Source: Candidatus Pelagibacter sp.
GTDB lineage: Bacteria > Pseudomonadota > Alphaproteobacteria > Pelagibacterales > Pelagibacteraceae
Assembly (NCBI GenBank): GCA_028099475.1
Contig: JAOHHF010000003.1
Location: 1-58,413 of the forward strand
Length of the DNA: 58,413 nucleotides
Direction: 5' to 3'
Both the position numbers and the translations under genes were made by a program. Shown here one piece after another: positions 1 to 8,569 of this stretch. The notes under the pieces were generated by a model. That model did no database searches. It saw only the letters and a list, made by a program, of their open reading frames with translations, and was not told the DNA's origin. Positions within the stretch are counted from its first letter, which is position 1, and each line of letters opens with the position of its first letter.

Positions 1-1
1 A

Positions 2-1120
2 TTTAGTGTTTTAGCTGAGGCAAAAAAATTAGAGGCACAAGGAAACCCTATGATACATTTAGGATTGGGTCAGCCTGATTTTAAAACTCCAAAACATGTA
101 GTTGAAGCTGCAAAAAAAGCTTTGGACGATGGTCATCATGGATATGTTATGTCAAATGGTATCCCTGAATGTAGACAAGCTGTAACAAGATGGATTAAAA
201 GAAGATATGACGCCGATGTAAATTTTGAAAGAATTTTGATAATGCCTGGTGGAAAACCGACTATGCATTATGCAATACAATGTTTTGGTGAGCCTGGAGC
301 TGAAATAATTCATCCTACACCTGCTTTTCCAATTTACGAGTCTATGATTAATTATACAGGATCAACAGCTGTTCCTTATGATTTAACAGAAGATAAAGAT
401 TTAAAATTTAGTGCTGATAAAATTTTGTCTTTAATAACTGATAAGACAAGATTATTAATTTTGATTAATCCTAATAATCCCACAGGAAGTTTTGTTGAAA
501 AACCTGAAATTGATAAATTAGCTGAAGGATTAAAGAAGCATCCACACGTAACAATTTTAAGTGATGAAATTTATAGTAGACAAATTTTTGATGGAAAAGA
601 AATGCCGACTTTTTTTAATTATCCAGAACTTAGAGATAGATTAATTGTTTTAGAAGGCTGGAGTAAAGCTTATTCGATGACTGGATGGAGATTGGGTTGG
701 AGTTTCTGGCCAGAAAATTTAGTTGAGCATGTAAACAAACTATTAATCAATAGCGTATCATGTGTAAATGCAGCTGCACAATTTGCAGGAATTGCAGCTC
801 TTGATGGTCCAGATGACTCAATACATGATATGATGGAAAAGTTTACTCAAAGAAGAAAATTAATTCATGAAGGACTAAATAGCTTGCCAGGTGTTGAGTG
901 TAGTTTACCAGGTGGAGCGTTTTATGCTTTTCCGAAAGTAATAGGGACTGGAATGAATGGAGCTGAGTTTTGTAAAAAAGCCATGCATGAAGCAGGAGTT
1001 GCAATAGTTCCGGGAACCGCATTTGGCAAAACTTGCAATGATTACGTGAGATTTAGCTTTGCAGCTTCTCAAGATAACATATCTAACGCATTGGAAAATA
1101 TCAAAAAAATGCTAGGCTAG
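2..1120 (+). CDS. Class I/II PLP-dependent aminotransferase, 5'-truncated by the window edge
   Basis: This is a fold-type I aminotransferase of the aspartate aminotransferase subgroup, moving an amino group between an amino acid and a 2-oxo acid in the cytoplasm. The frame is open from base 2, and the residues before the first Met (ending AKKLEAQGNP) match the normal N-terminus of the family, so the true start lies upstream. Visible motifs are HLGLGQPDF near the N-terminus, NPNNPTG, and the PLP lysine motif SKAYSMTGWR. It ends 5 bases before glcD in the same direction, so it is probably in the same operon. Seen: family and active-site lysine. Inferred from the neighbours: it may aminate the glyoxylate made by GlcDEF to glycine. 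Its amino donor cannot be read from sequence, and an ordinary aspartate aminotransferase role is equally possible. Confidence 0.85.
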   Translation, partial: FSVLAEAKKLEAQGNPMIHLGLGQPDFKTPKHVVEAAKKALDDGHHGYVMSNGIPECRQAVTRWIKRRYDADVNFERILIMPGGKPTMHYAIQCFGEPGAEIIHPTPAFPIYESMINYTGSTAVPYDLTEDKDLKFSADKILSLITDKTRLLILINPNNPTGSFVEKPEIDKLAEGLKKHPHVTILSDEIYSRQIFDGKEMPTFFNYPELRDRLIVLEGWSKAYSMTGWRLGWSFWPENLVEHVNKLLINSVSCVNAAAQFAGIAALDGPDDSIHDMMEKFTQRRKLIHEGLNSLPGVECSLPGGAFYAFPKVIGTGMNGAEFCKKAMHEAGVAIVPGTAFGKTCNDYVRFSFAASQDNISNALENIKKMLG

Positions 1121-1125
1121 GTCTT

Positions 1126-2622
1126 ATGACCGAGTTAGCTTTACCGAAGATAGATAAAAAAACTTTAGAAAAAAAAGATTATATCTTTAAATCGTTAGCT
1201 AAAATTATAAATCCCGAGCATGTTTTAAGTCATAAGGATGAAATTAAACCTTATGAAACTGACGGGCTATCTGCTTATAAACAAACTCCATTGGCAGTAG
1301 TGATGCCTGAAAACACAAAAGAAGTAAGTAGGATTTTGAAGTTTTGTTATGAAGAAAATATAAAAGTAGTACCAAGAGGCGCAGGAACAGGACTTTCAGG
1401 TGGTGCTCTACCTTTACAAGATGCAGTATTATTGAGTCTTGGAAAATTTAATAAAATTTTAGATATTGATTTTGAAAATAAGTGTGTTGTGACACAGCCT
1501 GGAGTTACTAATTTAGGATTGACCCATGCAGTTCAGCATAAAGGTTTTTATTATGCACCAGATCCTTCAAGTCAACTTGCTTGCTCTATAGGAGGCAATG
1601 TTGCAGAAAATTCTGGTGGTGTGCATTCTTTGAAATATGGAACAACTACAAATAATATTCTAGGTGTTGAAATGGTTATGATGGATGGAACTATCTGTAG
1701 AGTTGGTGGAAAAACTCTTGATCAAGAGGGTTATGATTTAATGGGTTTAATTTGTGGTTCCGAAGGATTACTAGGAGTTATTACTGAAGTAACTGCTAAA
1801 ATTTTAAAAAAACCGCAGGTTGTTAAAGCTGCTTTAATTGGATTTCCAAGCATAGAAGAGGGAGCAAACGCAACTTCAGAAATTATTTCAAATGGTATTA
1901 TTCCTGCTGGTATGGAAATAATGGACAAAGCTTTAATAGAGGCAACAGATAATTTTAGTAAAGCTGGATATCCTCGTGATGCAGAGCTATTATTAATAGT
2001 TGAAGTTGATGGAACAGAGTCAGAAGTAGATATCTTATTAAAAGATGTAAGCAGTATTTGTAAAAAAAATAATTGCTCAAGTTTAAAACTCAGTCAGAGT
2101 GAAAAAGAAAGATTATCATTTTGGTCAGGAAGAAAATCAGCATTTCCTGCTTGCGGTGCCATGGCCCCGGACTACTATTGTATGGATGGTGTTATTCCAA
2201 GAGGAAAGTTAGCTGAGGCTTTATTAGAAATTAAAAGATTATCTGAAAAATATAATTTACCTGTTGCCAATTGTTTTCACGCAGGTGATGGAAATTTACA
2301 TCCTTTAATCATGTACAACGGGGCTGATAAGGAACAATTTAGAAAAACAGAAGAGTTTGGAGCAGAAATACTTAAAGCATGCGTAAGACTAGGAGGTGTT
2401 ATAACTGGGGAGCATGGAGTTGGAGTTGAAAAAAGAGAATTAATGTGTGAGATGTTTAATGATAATGATATCCAACAACAACTCGATATAAAATCTTCTT
2501 TAGATGAAAAAAATCTATTAAATCCAGGCAAAGTATATCCAATACTGAGAAAATGTGCTGAAGAAGGGAGGGTTCATGTCCACAGAGGTGAGGAAAAATT
2601 CCCAGATCTTCCAAGATTCTAA
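1126..2622 (+). CDS. glcD: Glycolate oxidase FAD subunit GlcD
   Basis: This is the FAD-binding catalytic subunit of the three-part glycolate oxidase, which oxidises glycolate to glyoxylate and passes electrons to GlcF and the respiratory chain. At 498 residues it is the normal length. It has an N-terminal PCMH-type FAD domain (about residues 50-230; PRGAGTGLSGGALP and the downstream SIGGNVAENSGG) and a C-terminal FAD-oxidase domain with HAGDGNLHPL and GEHGVGVEK. The start at 1126 follows the aminotransferase stop by 5 bases. Its 3' end overlaps glcE by 47 bases in another frame, which implies translational coupling. D-lactate dehydrogenases share this fold, but the adjacent glcE and glcF make glycolate oxidase much the better call. 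Confidence 0.93.
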   Translation: MTELALPKIDKKTLEKKDYIFKSLAKIINPEHVLSHKDEIKPYETDGLSAYKQTPLAVVMPENTKEVSRILKFCYEENIKVVPRGAGTGLSGGALPLQDAVLLSLGKFNKILDIDFENKCVVTQPGVTNLGLTHAVQHKGFYYAPDPSSQLACSIGGNVAENSGGVHSLKYGTTTNNILGVEMVMMDGTICRVGGKTLDQEGYDLMGLICGSEGLLGVITEVTAKILKKPQVVKAALIGFPSIEEGANATSEIISNGIIPAGMEIMDKALIEATDNFSKAGYPRDAELLLIVEVDGTESEVDILLKDVSSICKKNNCSSLKLSQSEKERLSFWSGRKSAFPACGAMAPDYYCMDGVIPRGKLAEALLEIKRLSEKYNLPVANCFHAGDGNLHPLIMYNGADKEQFRKTEEFGAEILKACVRLGGVITGEHGVGVEKRELMCEMFNDNDIQQQLDIKSSLDEKNLLNPGKVYPILRKCAEEGRVHVHRGEEKFPDLPRF

Positions 2623-3856
2623 CAACACATATTATCCTGAGGATGAAACTCAAATCTCCAGCATAGTTAAAGAATTATTTAAAAAAAATCAGCCTGCTGA
2701 GGTGGTTGGCTTGGGCTCTAAAATTTTTATAGGTAATAAAATTCAGTCAGCAAAAAAATTATCTCTTTCAAGATTGTCAGGAATTATTGAATATTTACCT
2801 AAAGAACTTTACATCAAGGTAAAAGCAAATACTCCAGTTGAAGTTATTGAAAAAGAGTTAGAAAAAAATAATCAAGAACTTGCTTTTGAACCAATCGATT
2901 TTGGATTTATTAAAAATGGCAAATCAAACAAAGGAACAATAGCAGGTTGCTTGTCTTGTAATTTTGCAGGATCTAGAAGATTTAAAGTTGGCAGTGTGAG
3001 AGATCATATTTTAGGTTTTAGAGGAGTAAATGGTAAGGGAGATATTATAAAATCTGGAGGCACGGTTGTGAAAAATGTTACTGGATATGATTTATCAAAA
3101 CTTATTTCAGGATCTTTTGGAACACTTGTTGCATTATTTGAAATAACTCTCAAAGTTTTACCCAAAAAAAAATCATCTAATACAATAGCCATTTATACTG
3201 AAAATAAAAAATTGGTGAATGAGCTTTTTGATAAAATTTCTAGTTCAAGTAGTGAAGTTTCAGGTGCAGTCTACGTGCCAGAAGAACCTAAAGACGATAG
3301 TTATAATCAAAATAAAGAAATGATATTTAAATTCAATGATCTTAAATCTCAAGGTTCATTTTTGGCATTAAGAATTGAAGGTGATAAACTGTCAATTGAA
3401 GAAAGAATAAAAATATTAACTAAGGAATTGGAGCTTGAAAATTTTAATACTTCAATATTAGACATTCACCAGTCAGTACCTTTTTGGAAAAAAATTAATA
3501 ATCTTGAGTTATTTGAAAATACAAAAAATAACTTATTAAGAGCTGTAATTCCTCCCTCAAAGGGTAATGAGTTTATCCAAAAAATAGGAAATAAATTTAA
3601 ATATTATATTGACTGGTGTGGATCTTTGTATTGGATTGAAGTGCATTCTAAAAAAAACTCAAATATTACAGAAATTAAAAAATTAATTATAGACCTTGGG
3701 GGATACTTAACTATTGTTAAAAAATCTAATGATTTTGATTATGAAGAAACAACATTTACAATCGATGAGACAAGGCTTTTGATTTCTGAAAAAATAAAAA
3801 AGAGTTTTGACCCAAAAAGAATTTTTAATCCAGGGAAGATGTACAGAGGAATTTAA
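2576..3856 (+). CDS. glcE: Glycolate oxidase subunit GlcE
   Basis: This is the second FAD-binding subunit of glycolate oxidase, needed for activity with GlcD and GlcF. A PCMH-type FAD domain is visible (KGTIAGCLSCNFAG, then VRDHILGFRGVNGKG and GGTVVKNVTGYDLSKL), and the C-terminus ends in the family motif FDPKRIFNPGKMY. The ATG at 2576 is preferred over the in-frame GTG at 2555 because a purine-rich GGGAGGG lies just upstream (2566-2572), although the spacing is short. The gene starts inside glcD and its stop shares one base with the glcF start at 3856, so glcD, glcE and glcF form one tightly coupled unit. The predicted protein is 426 residues. Confidence 0.9.
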   Translation: MSTEVRKNSQIFQDSNNTYYPEDETQISSIVKELFKKNQPAEVVGLGSKIFIGNKIQSAKKLSLSRLSGIIEYLPKELYIKVKANTPVEVIEKELEKNNQELAFEPIDFGFIKNGKSNKGTIAGCLSCNFAGSRRFKVGSVRDHILGFRGVNGKGDIIKSGGTVVKNVTGYDLSKLISGSFGTLVALFEITLKVLPKKKSSNTIAIYTENKKLVNELFDKISSSSSEVSGAVYVPEEPKDDSYNQNKEMIFKFNDLKSQGSFLALRIEGDKLSIEERIKILTKELELENFNTSILDIHQSVPFWKKINNLELFENTKNNLLRAVIPPSKGNEFIQKIGNKFKYYIDWCGSLYWIEVHSKKNSNITEIKKLIIDLGGYLTIVKKSNDFDYEETTFTIDETRLLISEKIKKSFDPKRIFNPGKMYRGI

Positions 3857-5151
3857 TGCAAACAAACTTTAGTGAAAAACAATTACAAAACAAAGATAAT
3901 CAGTCCACAGAAAAAATATTTAAAAAATGTGTTCACTGTGGAATGTGTAATGCGACGTGTCCCACACATCAATTATTGGGAGATGAGCTGGATGGACCAA
4001 GAGGTAGAATTTATCTCATTCAAGACATGTTAGAAAATGATAAAAAACCGACGGCTAAAGTTGTAAAGCATATTGATAGATGTTTATCTTGTTATAGCTG
4101 CATGACCACATGTCCTGCCGGAGTGAATTATATGCATGTTATTGACCATGGTAAAAAATATATTGAAAAAAATTATGAAAGACCATTTTTTGATAGATTA
4201 ATAAGAAATTTTTTGTCCGTTATTCTTCCAAACGTTAAGTACTTCAAATTAGCAAGCTTCATGGTTAAATTAGGTAAACCTTTTCAATTTTTAATGCCTT
4301 CAAAAATTAAAGATATGATGAATTTAATGCCAACAAGTTTTCCTAAAAAAACTATTAAAGAAAAAGAAATTTATTCTATTCCAAGTCAAAAACGAGTTGC
4401 TAGAGTTGCACTTTTAACTGGTTGTGTTCAAAAAGAAATTTCACCTCAGATTAATGAGTCAACCATAAGACTTTTAAACAGACATGGGGTAGAGGTGGTA
4501 GTTCCAAAAAAAATTAGATGCTGCGGTTCTTTAAATCATCATTTAGGTAAAGAAAATGATGCTCACCAAGATTTTATAAACAATATTAATACTTGGTATG
4601 AAGAACATCAAAAAGGTAATTTAGATGCAATTTTATCAAATACATCAGGCTGTGGAACCACCATGAAAGACTATGGTTTTATTTTTAAAGATGACAATAA
4701 AATGAAAAAAAAAGCAAAAGTAATTTCTGATTTAACAAAAGATGTAACGGAATATCTAAACGAAAGTTTAAAATTAGATTTTAAATCAAAAGATAAGAAA
4801 TATAAAATTGCTTATCATTCAGCATGTTCCATGCAACATGGGCAAAAAGTACACAGTCAACCTATCGAATTACTATCAAAAACAAATAATGAGATCATGG
4901 AAATTCCTGAAGGACATATTTGTTGTGGATCAGCTGGGACTTATAATATTTTACAGACGAAAATTGCTAAGGAATTATTAAAGAAAAAGGTAAATAACAT
5001 AGAAAGCTTGAAGCCAGACTTTATTTCAACAGGAAATATTGGATGTATTACTCAAATTTCTAATGGAACTCAAACTCCAATTTTGCATACCATTGAGGTT
5101 TTAGACTGGTATACTGGAGGACCAAAACCAAAAATATTACAAAAAAATTGA
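3856..5151 (+). CDS. glcF: Glycolate oxidase iron-sulfur subunit GlcF
   Basis: This is the electron-transfer subunit of glycolate oxidase, which carries electrons from the flavin subunits towards quinone. Two 4Fe-4S ferredoxin-type cysteine clusters lie in the N-terminal third (CVHCGMCNATCPTH and CLSCYSCMTTCPAG). They are followed by two cysteine-rich CCG domains (RCCGSLNHHLG and ICCGSAGTYN), the arrangement expected of GlcF and related heterodisulfide-reductase-type subunits. The length of 431 residues is normal. The start codon shares a base with the glcE stop. The next gene starts 2 bases after the stop. Lactate-utilisation proteins use the same domain layout, but the glcDE context settles the call. 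Confidence 0.92.
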   Translation: MQTNFSEKQLQNKDNQSTEKIFKKCVHCGMCNATCPTHQLLGDELDGPRGRIYLIQDMLENDKKPTAKVVKHIDRCLSCYSCMTTCPAGVNYMHVIDHGKKYIEKNYERPFFDRLIRNFLSVILPNVKYFKLASFMVKLGKPFQFLMPSKIKDMMNLMPTSFPKKTIKEKEIYSIPSQKRVARVALLTGCVQKEISPQINESTIRLLNRHGVEVVVPKKIRCCGSLNHHLGKENDAHQDFINNINTWYEEHQKGNLDAILSNTSGCGTTMKDYGFIFKDDNKMKKKAKVISDLTKDVTEYLNESLKLDFKSKDKKYKIAYHSACSMQHGQKVHSQPIELLSKTNNEIMEIPEGHICCGSAGTYNILQTKIAKELLKKKVNNIESLKPDFISTGNIGCITQISNGTQTPILHTIEVLDWYTGGPKPKILQKN

Positions 5152-5153
5152 TT

Positions 5154-6107
5154 ATGAAAAAAATACTAGTTACTAGAAAACTACTCAAAGACTGTGAAGA
5201 TAAAGCAACTAAAACTTTTGAAGCAAAATTAAATTCTAATGATGAGCTTTATTCACAGTCAAAATTAATAGAATTAAGTCAGGGATGTGATGCGGTATTA
5301 ACGTCCTTAACAGATAAAATGGATGAAGAAACAATTAATAAACTACCTGAAACTGTAAAAGTAATTTCAAACTTTGCAGTTGGATTTGGAAATATAGATT
5401 TAGAAGCAGCAAAAAAAAGAGGTATTGCTGTTACTAATACTCCCGAAGTTTTATCAGATGCTACAGCTGAAATTGGTATCCTTTTAATTTTAGGAGCTTG
5501 TAGAAGAGCAGCTGAAGGAATTGAGGCAGCAAAAGAAAGTAATTGGAAATGGTCTGCAGATTATTTAATTGGAAAACAATTAACAGGCACTAGACTTGGT
5601 ATTTTAGGTATGGGAAGAATTGGTCAAAAAATTGCAAAAATTGCAAAATCACTTGGGATGATCATACATTATCATAATCGTTCAAAATTAAGTGAAGAGA
5701 AAGAACAGGGTGCTATTTATCATGAAAGCCTCAAAAGTTTATTTTCAGTTTCAGATGTATTATCAATTTGTTGTCCAGCCACTAAAGAAACAATAAATTT
5801 AATTAATAAAGAAACAGTAGAATATTTTCCAAAGGGCGCGGTAATTACCAATGTTGCCCGTGGAGATATTGTTGATGACGAAGCTTTAATTGATGCTTTA
5901 AACAGAAGAAAGATTTATGCAGCTGGTTTAGATGTTTATAAAGGTGAACCAAATTTAAACCCCGGTTACCTAAAAATAAAAACTGCTTTTATTTTACCAC
6001 ACCTTGGAAGTGCCACAAAAGATACCAGAACCGCAATGGCAAATCTTGCGATAGATAATATTGATGAATTTTTCAACACGGGAAATTGTAAAAATAAAGT
6101 AAATTAA
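5154..6107 (+). CDS. D-2-hydroxyacid dehydrogenase, glyoxylate/hydroxypyruvate reductase type
   Basis: This is an NAD(P)-dependent dehydrogenase that interconverts a 2-oxo acid and a D-2-hydroxy acid, probably glyoxylate/glycolate or hydroxypyruvate/glycerate. It has the Rossmann motif GMGRIGQKIAK and the three catalytic residues of the family: Arg in NVARGDIVDD, Glu in YKGEPN and His in LPHLGSATKDTR. The ATG at 5154 is chosen over the upstream TTG at 5148, which overlaps the glcF stop, because MKKILVTRK is the usual start. The predicted length is 317 residues. Placed directly behind glcDEF, it may recycle or drain glyoxylate. Substrate preference within this family cannot be fixed from sequence alone. 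Confidence 0.85.
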   Translation: MKKILVTRKLLKDCEDKATKTFEAKLNSNDELYSQSKLIELSQGCDAVLTSLTDKMDEETINKLPETVKVISNFAVGFGNIDLEAAKKRGIAVTNTPEVLSDATAEIGILLILGACRRAAEGIEAAKESNWKWSADYLIGKQLTGTRLGILGMGRIGQKIAKIAKSLGMIIHYHNRSKLSEEKEQGAIYHESLKSLFSVSDVLSICCPATKETINLINKETVEYFPKGAVITNVARGDIVDDEALIDALNRRKIYAAGLDVYKGEPNLNPGYLKIKTAFILPHLGSATKDTRTAMANLAIDNIDEFFNTGNCKNKVN

Positions 6108-6116
6108 ACTTTATTT

Positions 6117-7334
6117 ATGAAAAAGCCTGTATTAGCTAAATCAAAAGCTATTATAATATTTATTGTTTTTGCTTTAGGTTATTTTATTTCTAATTTACTC
6201 AGAGCGATCACAGCAACAATAGCTCCAGAATTAATTTCAGAATTTAATTTAACATCAGGTGAGCTAGGACTACTAGGTGGAGCATATTTTCTTGGATTTG
6301 CAAGTGTACAGATACCCTTAGGATATTTATTAGATTCAAAAGGACCAAAAAAAATCGTTTCATATTTTCTACTTATATCAATAGTAGGAACAATTTTATT
6401 TTCTATATCTGAAAATTTAAGCACGCTTTTAGTTTCTAGGGTTTTAATAGGTATCGGAGTTGGAGCATGTTTAATGGGTCCTCTCACAGCTTATCGAATC
6501 TGGCTTCAGGATGAAACTCAACAGAGAGTTAATTCATGGATGTTAATGGTTGGAGCAATAGGAATGTTATCATCTAGTTTGCCAGTACAATTTTTTTTAC
6601 CTTTAGTAGGATGGAGAACAATTTTTTTGATGTTAGCATTTTTAACTTTCCTGTGTGTAATTTTAATATTTATTTTTATTCCCAAGTGGCATGAAAAAAG
6701 TATTGATAACAAGGAATTAAATGAAAATAGATTAAGTGCAATATGGACAAATCCTTTTTTCTTAAGTTTAGTTCCTATGGGTTTTTTTACCTATGGAAGT
6801 TTATTTGCTATTCAAACACTTTGGGCGGGTCCATGGCTAATAACAGTCGCGGGCTATACTCCTGAGGAAAGTGCTCAAGGACTTTTTTTTATTTACCTTT
6901 CAATGTTATTATCATTTTTGTGTTGGGGCTATTTTGTTCCTAGGTTTTCAAAAAATATTAATGACGCAATTAGATTATTAAAATTTGGGGCACCAATTAG
7001 TTTAATTGTACTTGCACTAATAATTTATTTAGGGCCAAAAGCAGGATCAATTCATTGGGCGATATTTATTGTAAGCTCTGTATTTTTATCATTAACACAG
7101 CCAGCTGTCGGAATGGCATTTTCACTATCTAATGCAGGAAAGGCCCTTACATCTTTTAATTTATTGCTTTTTATAGGAGCATTTTTTATGCAATGGATAA
7201 TTGGTTTAATTATTGATTTAGGATTAAGTATTAATTTATCTGAAATAAATTCATTTAAATTAGCAATGTTTTTTGTGTTCATTACATCTTTATTTTCTTA
7301 TTTGTTTTTTTTAAGGAAGGTGAAGATAAATTAA
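6117..7334 (+). CDS. Major facilitator superfamily transporter
   Basis: This 405-residue inner-membrane carrier is very hydrophobic and shows about twelve membrane segments, the usual MFS layout. A conserved loop after the second helix reads GYLLDSKGPKK, the expected MFS motif A region (G-x-L-x-D-x-x-G-x-[KR]). It begins 9 bases after the hydroxyacid dehydrogenase and closes the glycolate block, so import of glycolate or another organic acid is a reasonable inference. It does not look like the lactate/glycolate permease family LldP/GlcA, so the substrate is unknown. Its stop lies one base from the stop of the convergent regulator gene, and no terminator hairpin is visible between them. Confidence 0.82.
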   Translation: MKKPVLAKSKAIIIFIVFALGYFISNLLRAITATIAPELISEFNLTSGELGLLGGAYFLGFASVQIPLGYLLDSKGPKKIVSYFLLISIVGTILFSISENLSTLLVSRVLIGIGVGACLMGPLTAYRIWLQDETQQRVNSWMLMVGAIGMLSSSLPVQFFLPLVGWRTIFLMLAFLTFLCVILIFIFIPKWHEKSIDNKELNENRLSAIWTNPFFLSLVPMGFFTYGSLFAIQTLWAGPWLITVAGYTPEESAQGLFFIYLSMLLSFLCWGYFVPRFSKNINDAIRLLKFGAPISLIVLALIIYLGPKAGSIHWAIFIVSSVFLSLTQPAVGMAFSLSNAGKALTSFNLLLFIGAFFMQWIIGLIIDLGLSINLSEINSFKLAMFFVFITSLFSYLFFLRKVKIN

Positions 7335-7335
7335 T

Positions 7336-8424
7336 TTAAACTAAATGTTTGTATATTGTGGTTCTGGACACACCAAGTTTTCTTGAAGCAACCGAGATAT
7401 TATTAGTTTCTAAAAAAGTAGACCTAATTAATATGCATTTCTCTCTTTTTATTTTTGTATCTTTGCAGCTATTACATGCATATGTTTTGTTTTTGGTTAT
7501 CAATTCATTTGTCTGATTGGGTTTTAAATTTTGATTTTTGATAACAAAAACTGATGATCCTAAATAATCAGCTATTTTTAAGACTTTATTATTTAAAAGA
7601 TCAGAAGCAATTGAGGAAAAAGAGCTTGTAAAAATATTATTAAAATTTTGGTTCTTTAAATCAACAAGGCCATGTAACATTATTTTTGCATTTGTGTTAG
7701 AGCCAATAATTAAACCATCGCCATTAATTGCAAGTAACCCAACACTTGTTGTTGAAAGGTATTCCTGTCTTGGATGGAAAGATAAAATTAGCTCATTAGA
7801 AAATTTATTTATAAAAAGTTTTGTTTCTATACTTCTTGTTGCAAGATTTACTAGTGCCAAAGTATGTTGTTCTCTAGACCTTGCATCGGTAGAGGCATCA
7901 ATAATACCTATAATTTTTCCATCAAAATTAGTAATTGGACTTGCAAAACAAGATAGTTTTTCAAGATCAGTAAAAAAATGTTCTTTACCTGAGACTATAG
8001 TTGGTTTTTGTATCTCAACAGCTAACCCCAAACCATTTGTCCCACAAATTTTTTCAGCCCAAATAGATCCGGGTATAACTGATTTTCCAACATCTGTTTG
8101 AAGACATGATTTGTCATAAATTGTATCTAAAACCAACCCCTCATTATCAGAAAAAGCTACCATAAAGTTTGTACCAGCAACTTGAGAATACAAAAGTTCT
8201 AGCTCAGGAATAACTATTTTTCTAAGATCCTCTTTTTCATCTCTAATTTGGCCAAGCTGTTGACTTGAGACAACACTTTTTTTTGGTCCCTTAAAAGGAT
8301 CTAGACCGTTTGTAATACATCTTGTCCAACTCTCTGAAATCTCAGAACCCATATCATTTAATAACATTCCTCTTTTTTCTAATATGGATTTAAATTCTTT
8401 ATTAATCGGAGTTAAATTGTTCAT
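7336..8424 (-). CDS. GAF-domain regulator with Fis-type helix-turn-helix, AcoR-like but without the AAA+ domain
   Basis: This cytoplasmic transcription regulator resembles the ends of AcoR-type activators. The N-terminus has the SWTRCITNGLDPF motif, followed by a GAF sensor domain (CGTNGLGLAVEIQKP, FASPITNFDGKIIGIIDAS, SREQHTLALVNLATR) and a PAS-like stretch (VGLLAINGDGLIIGSN). It ends in a Fis/HTH_8 helix-turn-helix (SVASRKLGVSRTTIYKHLV). The sigma-54-contacting AAA+ ATPase domain (GAFTGA, Walker A) that normally sits between them is absent: the protein is only 362 residues and the linker instead holds a Cys cluster, CNSC then KREKC. It is divergent from the alcohol dehydrogenase gene across 145 bases and probably controls that operon. 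The effector is unknown. Confidence 0.82.
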   Translation of the reverse strand: MNNLTPINKEFKSILEKRGMLLNDMGSEISESWTRCITNGLDPFKGPKKSVVSSQQLGQIRDEKEDLRKIVIPELELLYSQVAGTNFMVAFSDNEGLVLDTIYDKSCLQTDVGKSVIPGSIWAEKICGTNGLGLAVEIQKPTIVSGKEHFFTDLEKLSCFASPITNFDGKIIGIIDASTDARSREQHTLALVNLATRSIETKLFINKFSNELILSFHPRQEYLSTTSVGLLAINGDGLIIGSNTNAKIMLHGLVDLKNQNFNNIFTSSFSSIASDLLNNKVLKIADYLGSSVFVIKNQNLKPNQTNELITKNKTYACNSCKDTKIKREKCILIRSTFLETNNISVASRKLGVSRTTIYKHLV

Positions 8425-8456
8425 ATTATTGACATTAAATTTTTTAAGACAACTTC

Positions 8457-8475
8457 ACAACCAACCTAAGGTTGT
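8457..8475. promoter_or_regulatory. Inverted repeat, candidate operator between regulator and alcohol dehydrogenase
   Basis: The intergenic region holds ACAACC-7 bases-GGTTGT (8457-8475). A second, nested palindrome, CAACCT-A-AGGTTG, uses the same centre region. It lies 33 bases upstream of the dehydrogenase gene's TTGAAC... side promoter elements and 33-51 bases from the regulator start, so one bound protein could control both directions. A Fis-type HTH dimer would fit such a site. Binding by the adjacent regulator is inferred, not shown. Confidence 0.45.
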
Positions 8476-8508
8476 ATTTGTTAATTAATTGAACAACTAA
8501 AAGTGCAA

Positions 8509-8537
8509 TTGACTCCTTTGCTACACTAAATTTTAAT
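8509..8537 (+). promoter_or_regulatory. Sigma-70-type promoter for the alcohol dehydrogenase/ABC transporter operon
   Basis: TTGACT (8509-8514) and TTTAAT (8532-8537) are separated by exactly 17 bases; each matches five of six consensus bases. The start codon at 8570 is 33 bases downstream, with a good AAGGGAGA ribosome site at 8557-8564. A housekeeping-type promoter here agrees with the regulator lacking the sigma-54 ATPase domain. Confidence 0.6.
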
Positions 8538-8569
8538 AACGTAAAGAATAATTTTTAAGGGAGAATTTA

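Noticed and set aside
2555..2622. A frameshifted or fused glcD-glcE gene
   Set aside because: Both products have complete ends; the 47-base overlap with a ribosome site is simple translational coupling.
7694..8101. A 135-residue plus-strand frame inside the GAF regulator gene
   Set aside because: The minus-strand product has recognisable GAF motifs over the same bases; the plus-strand product resembles nothing.
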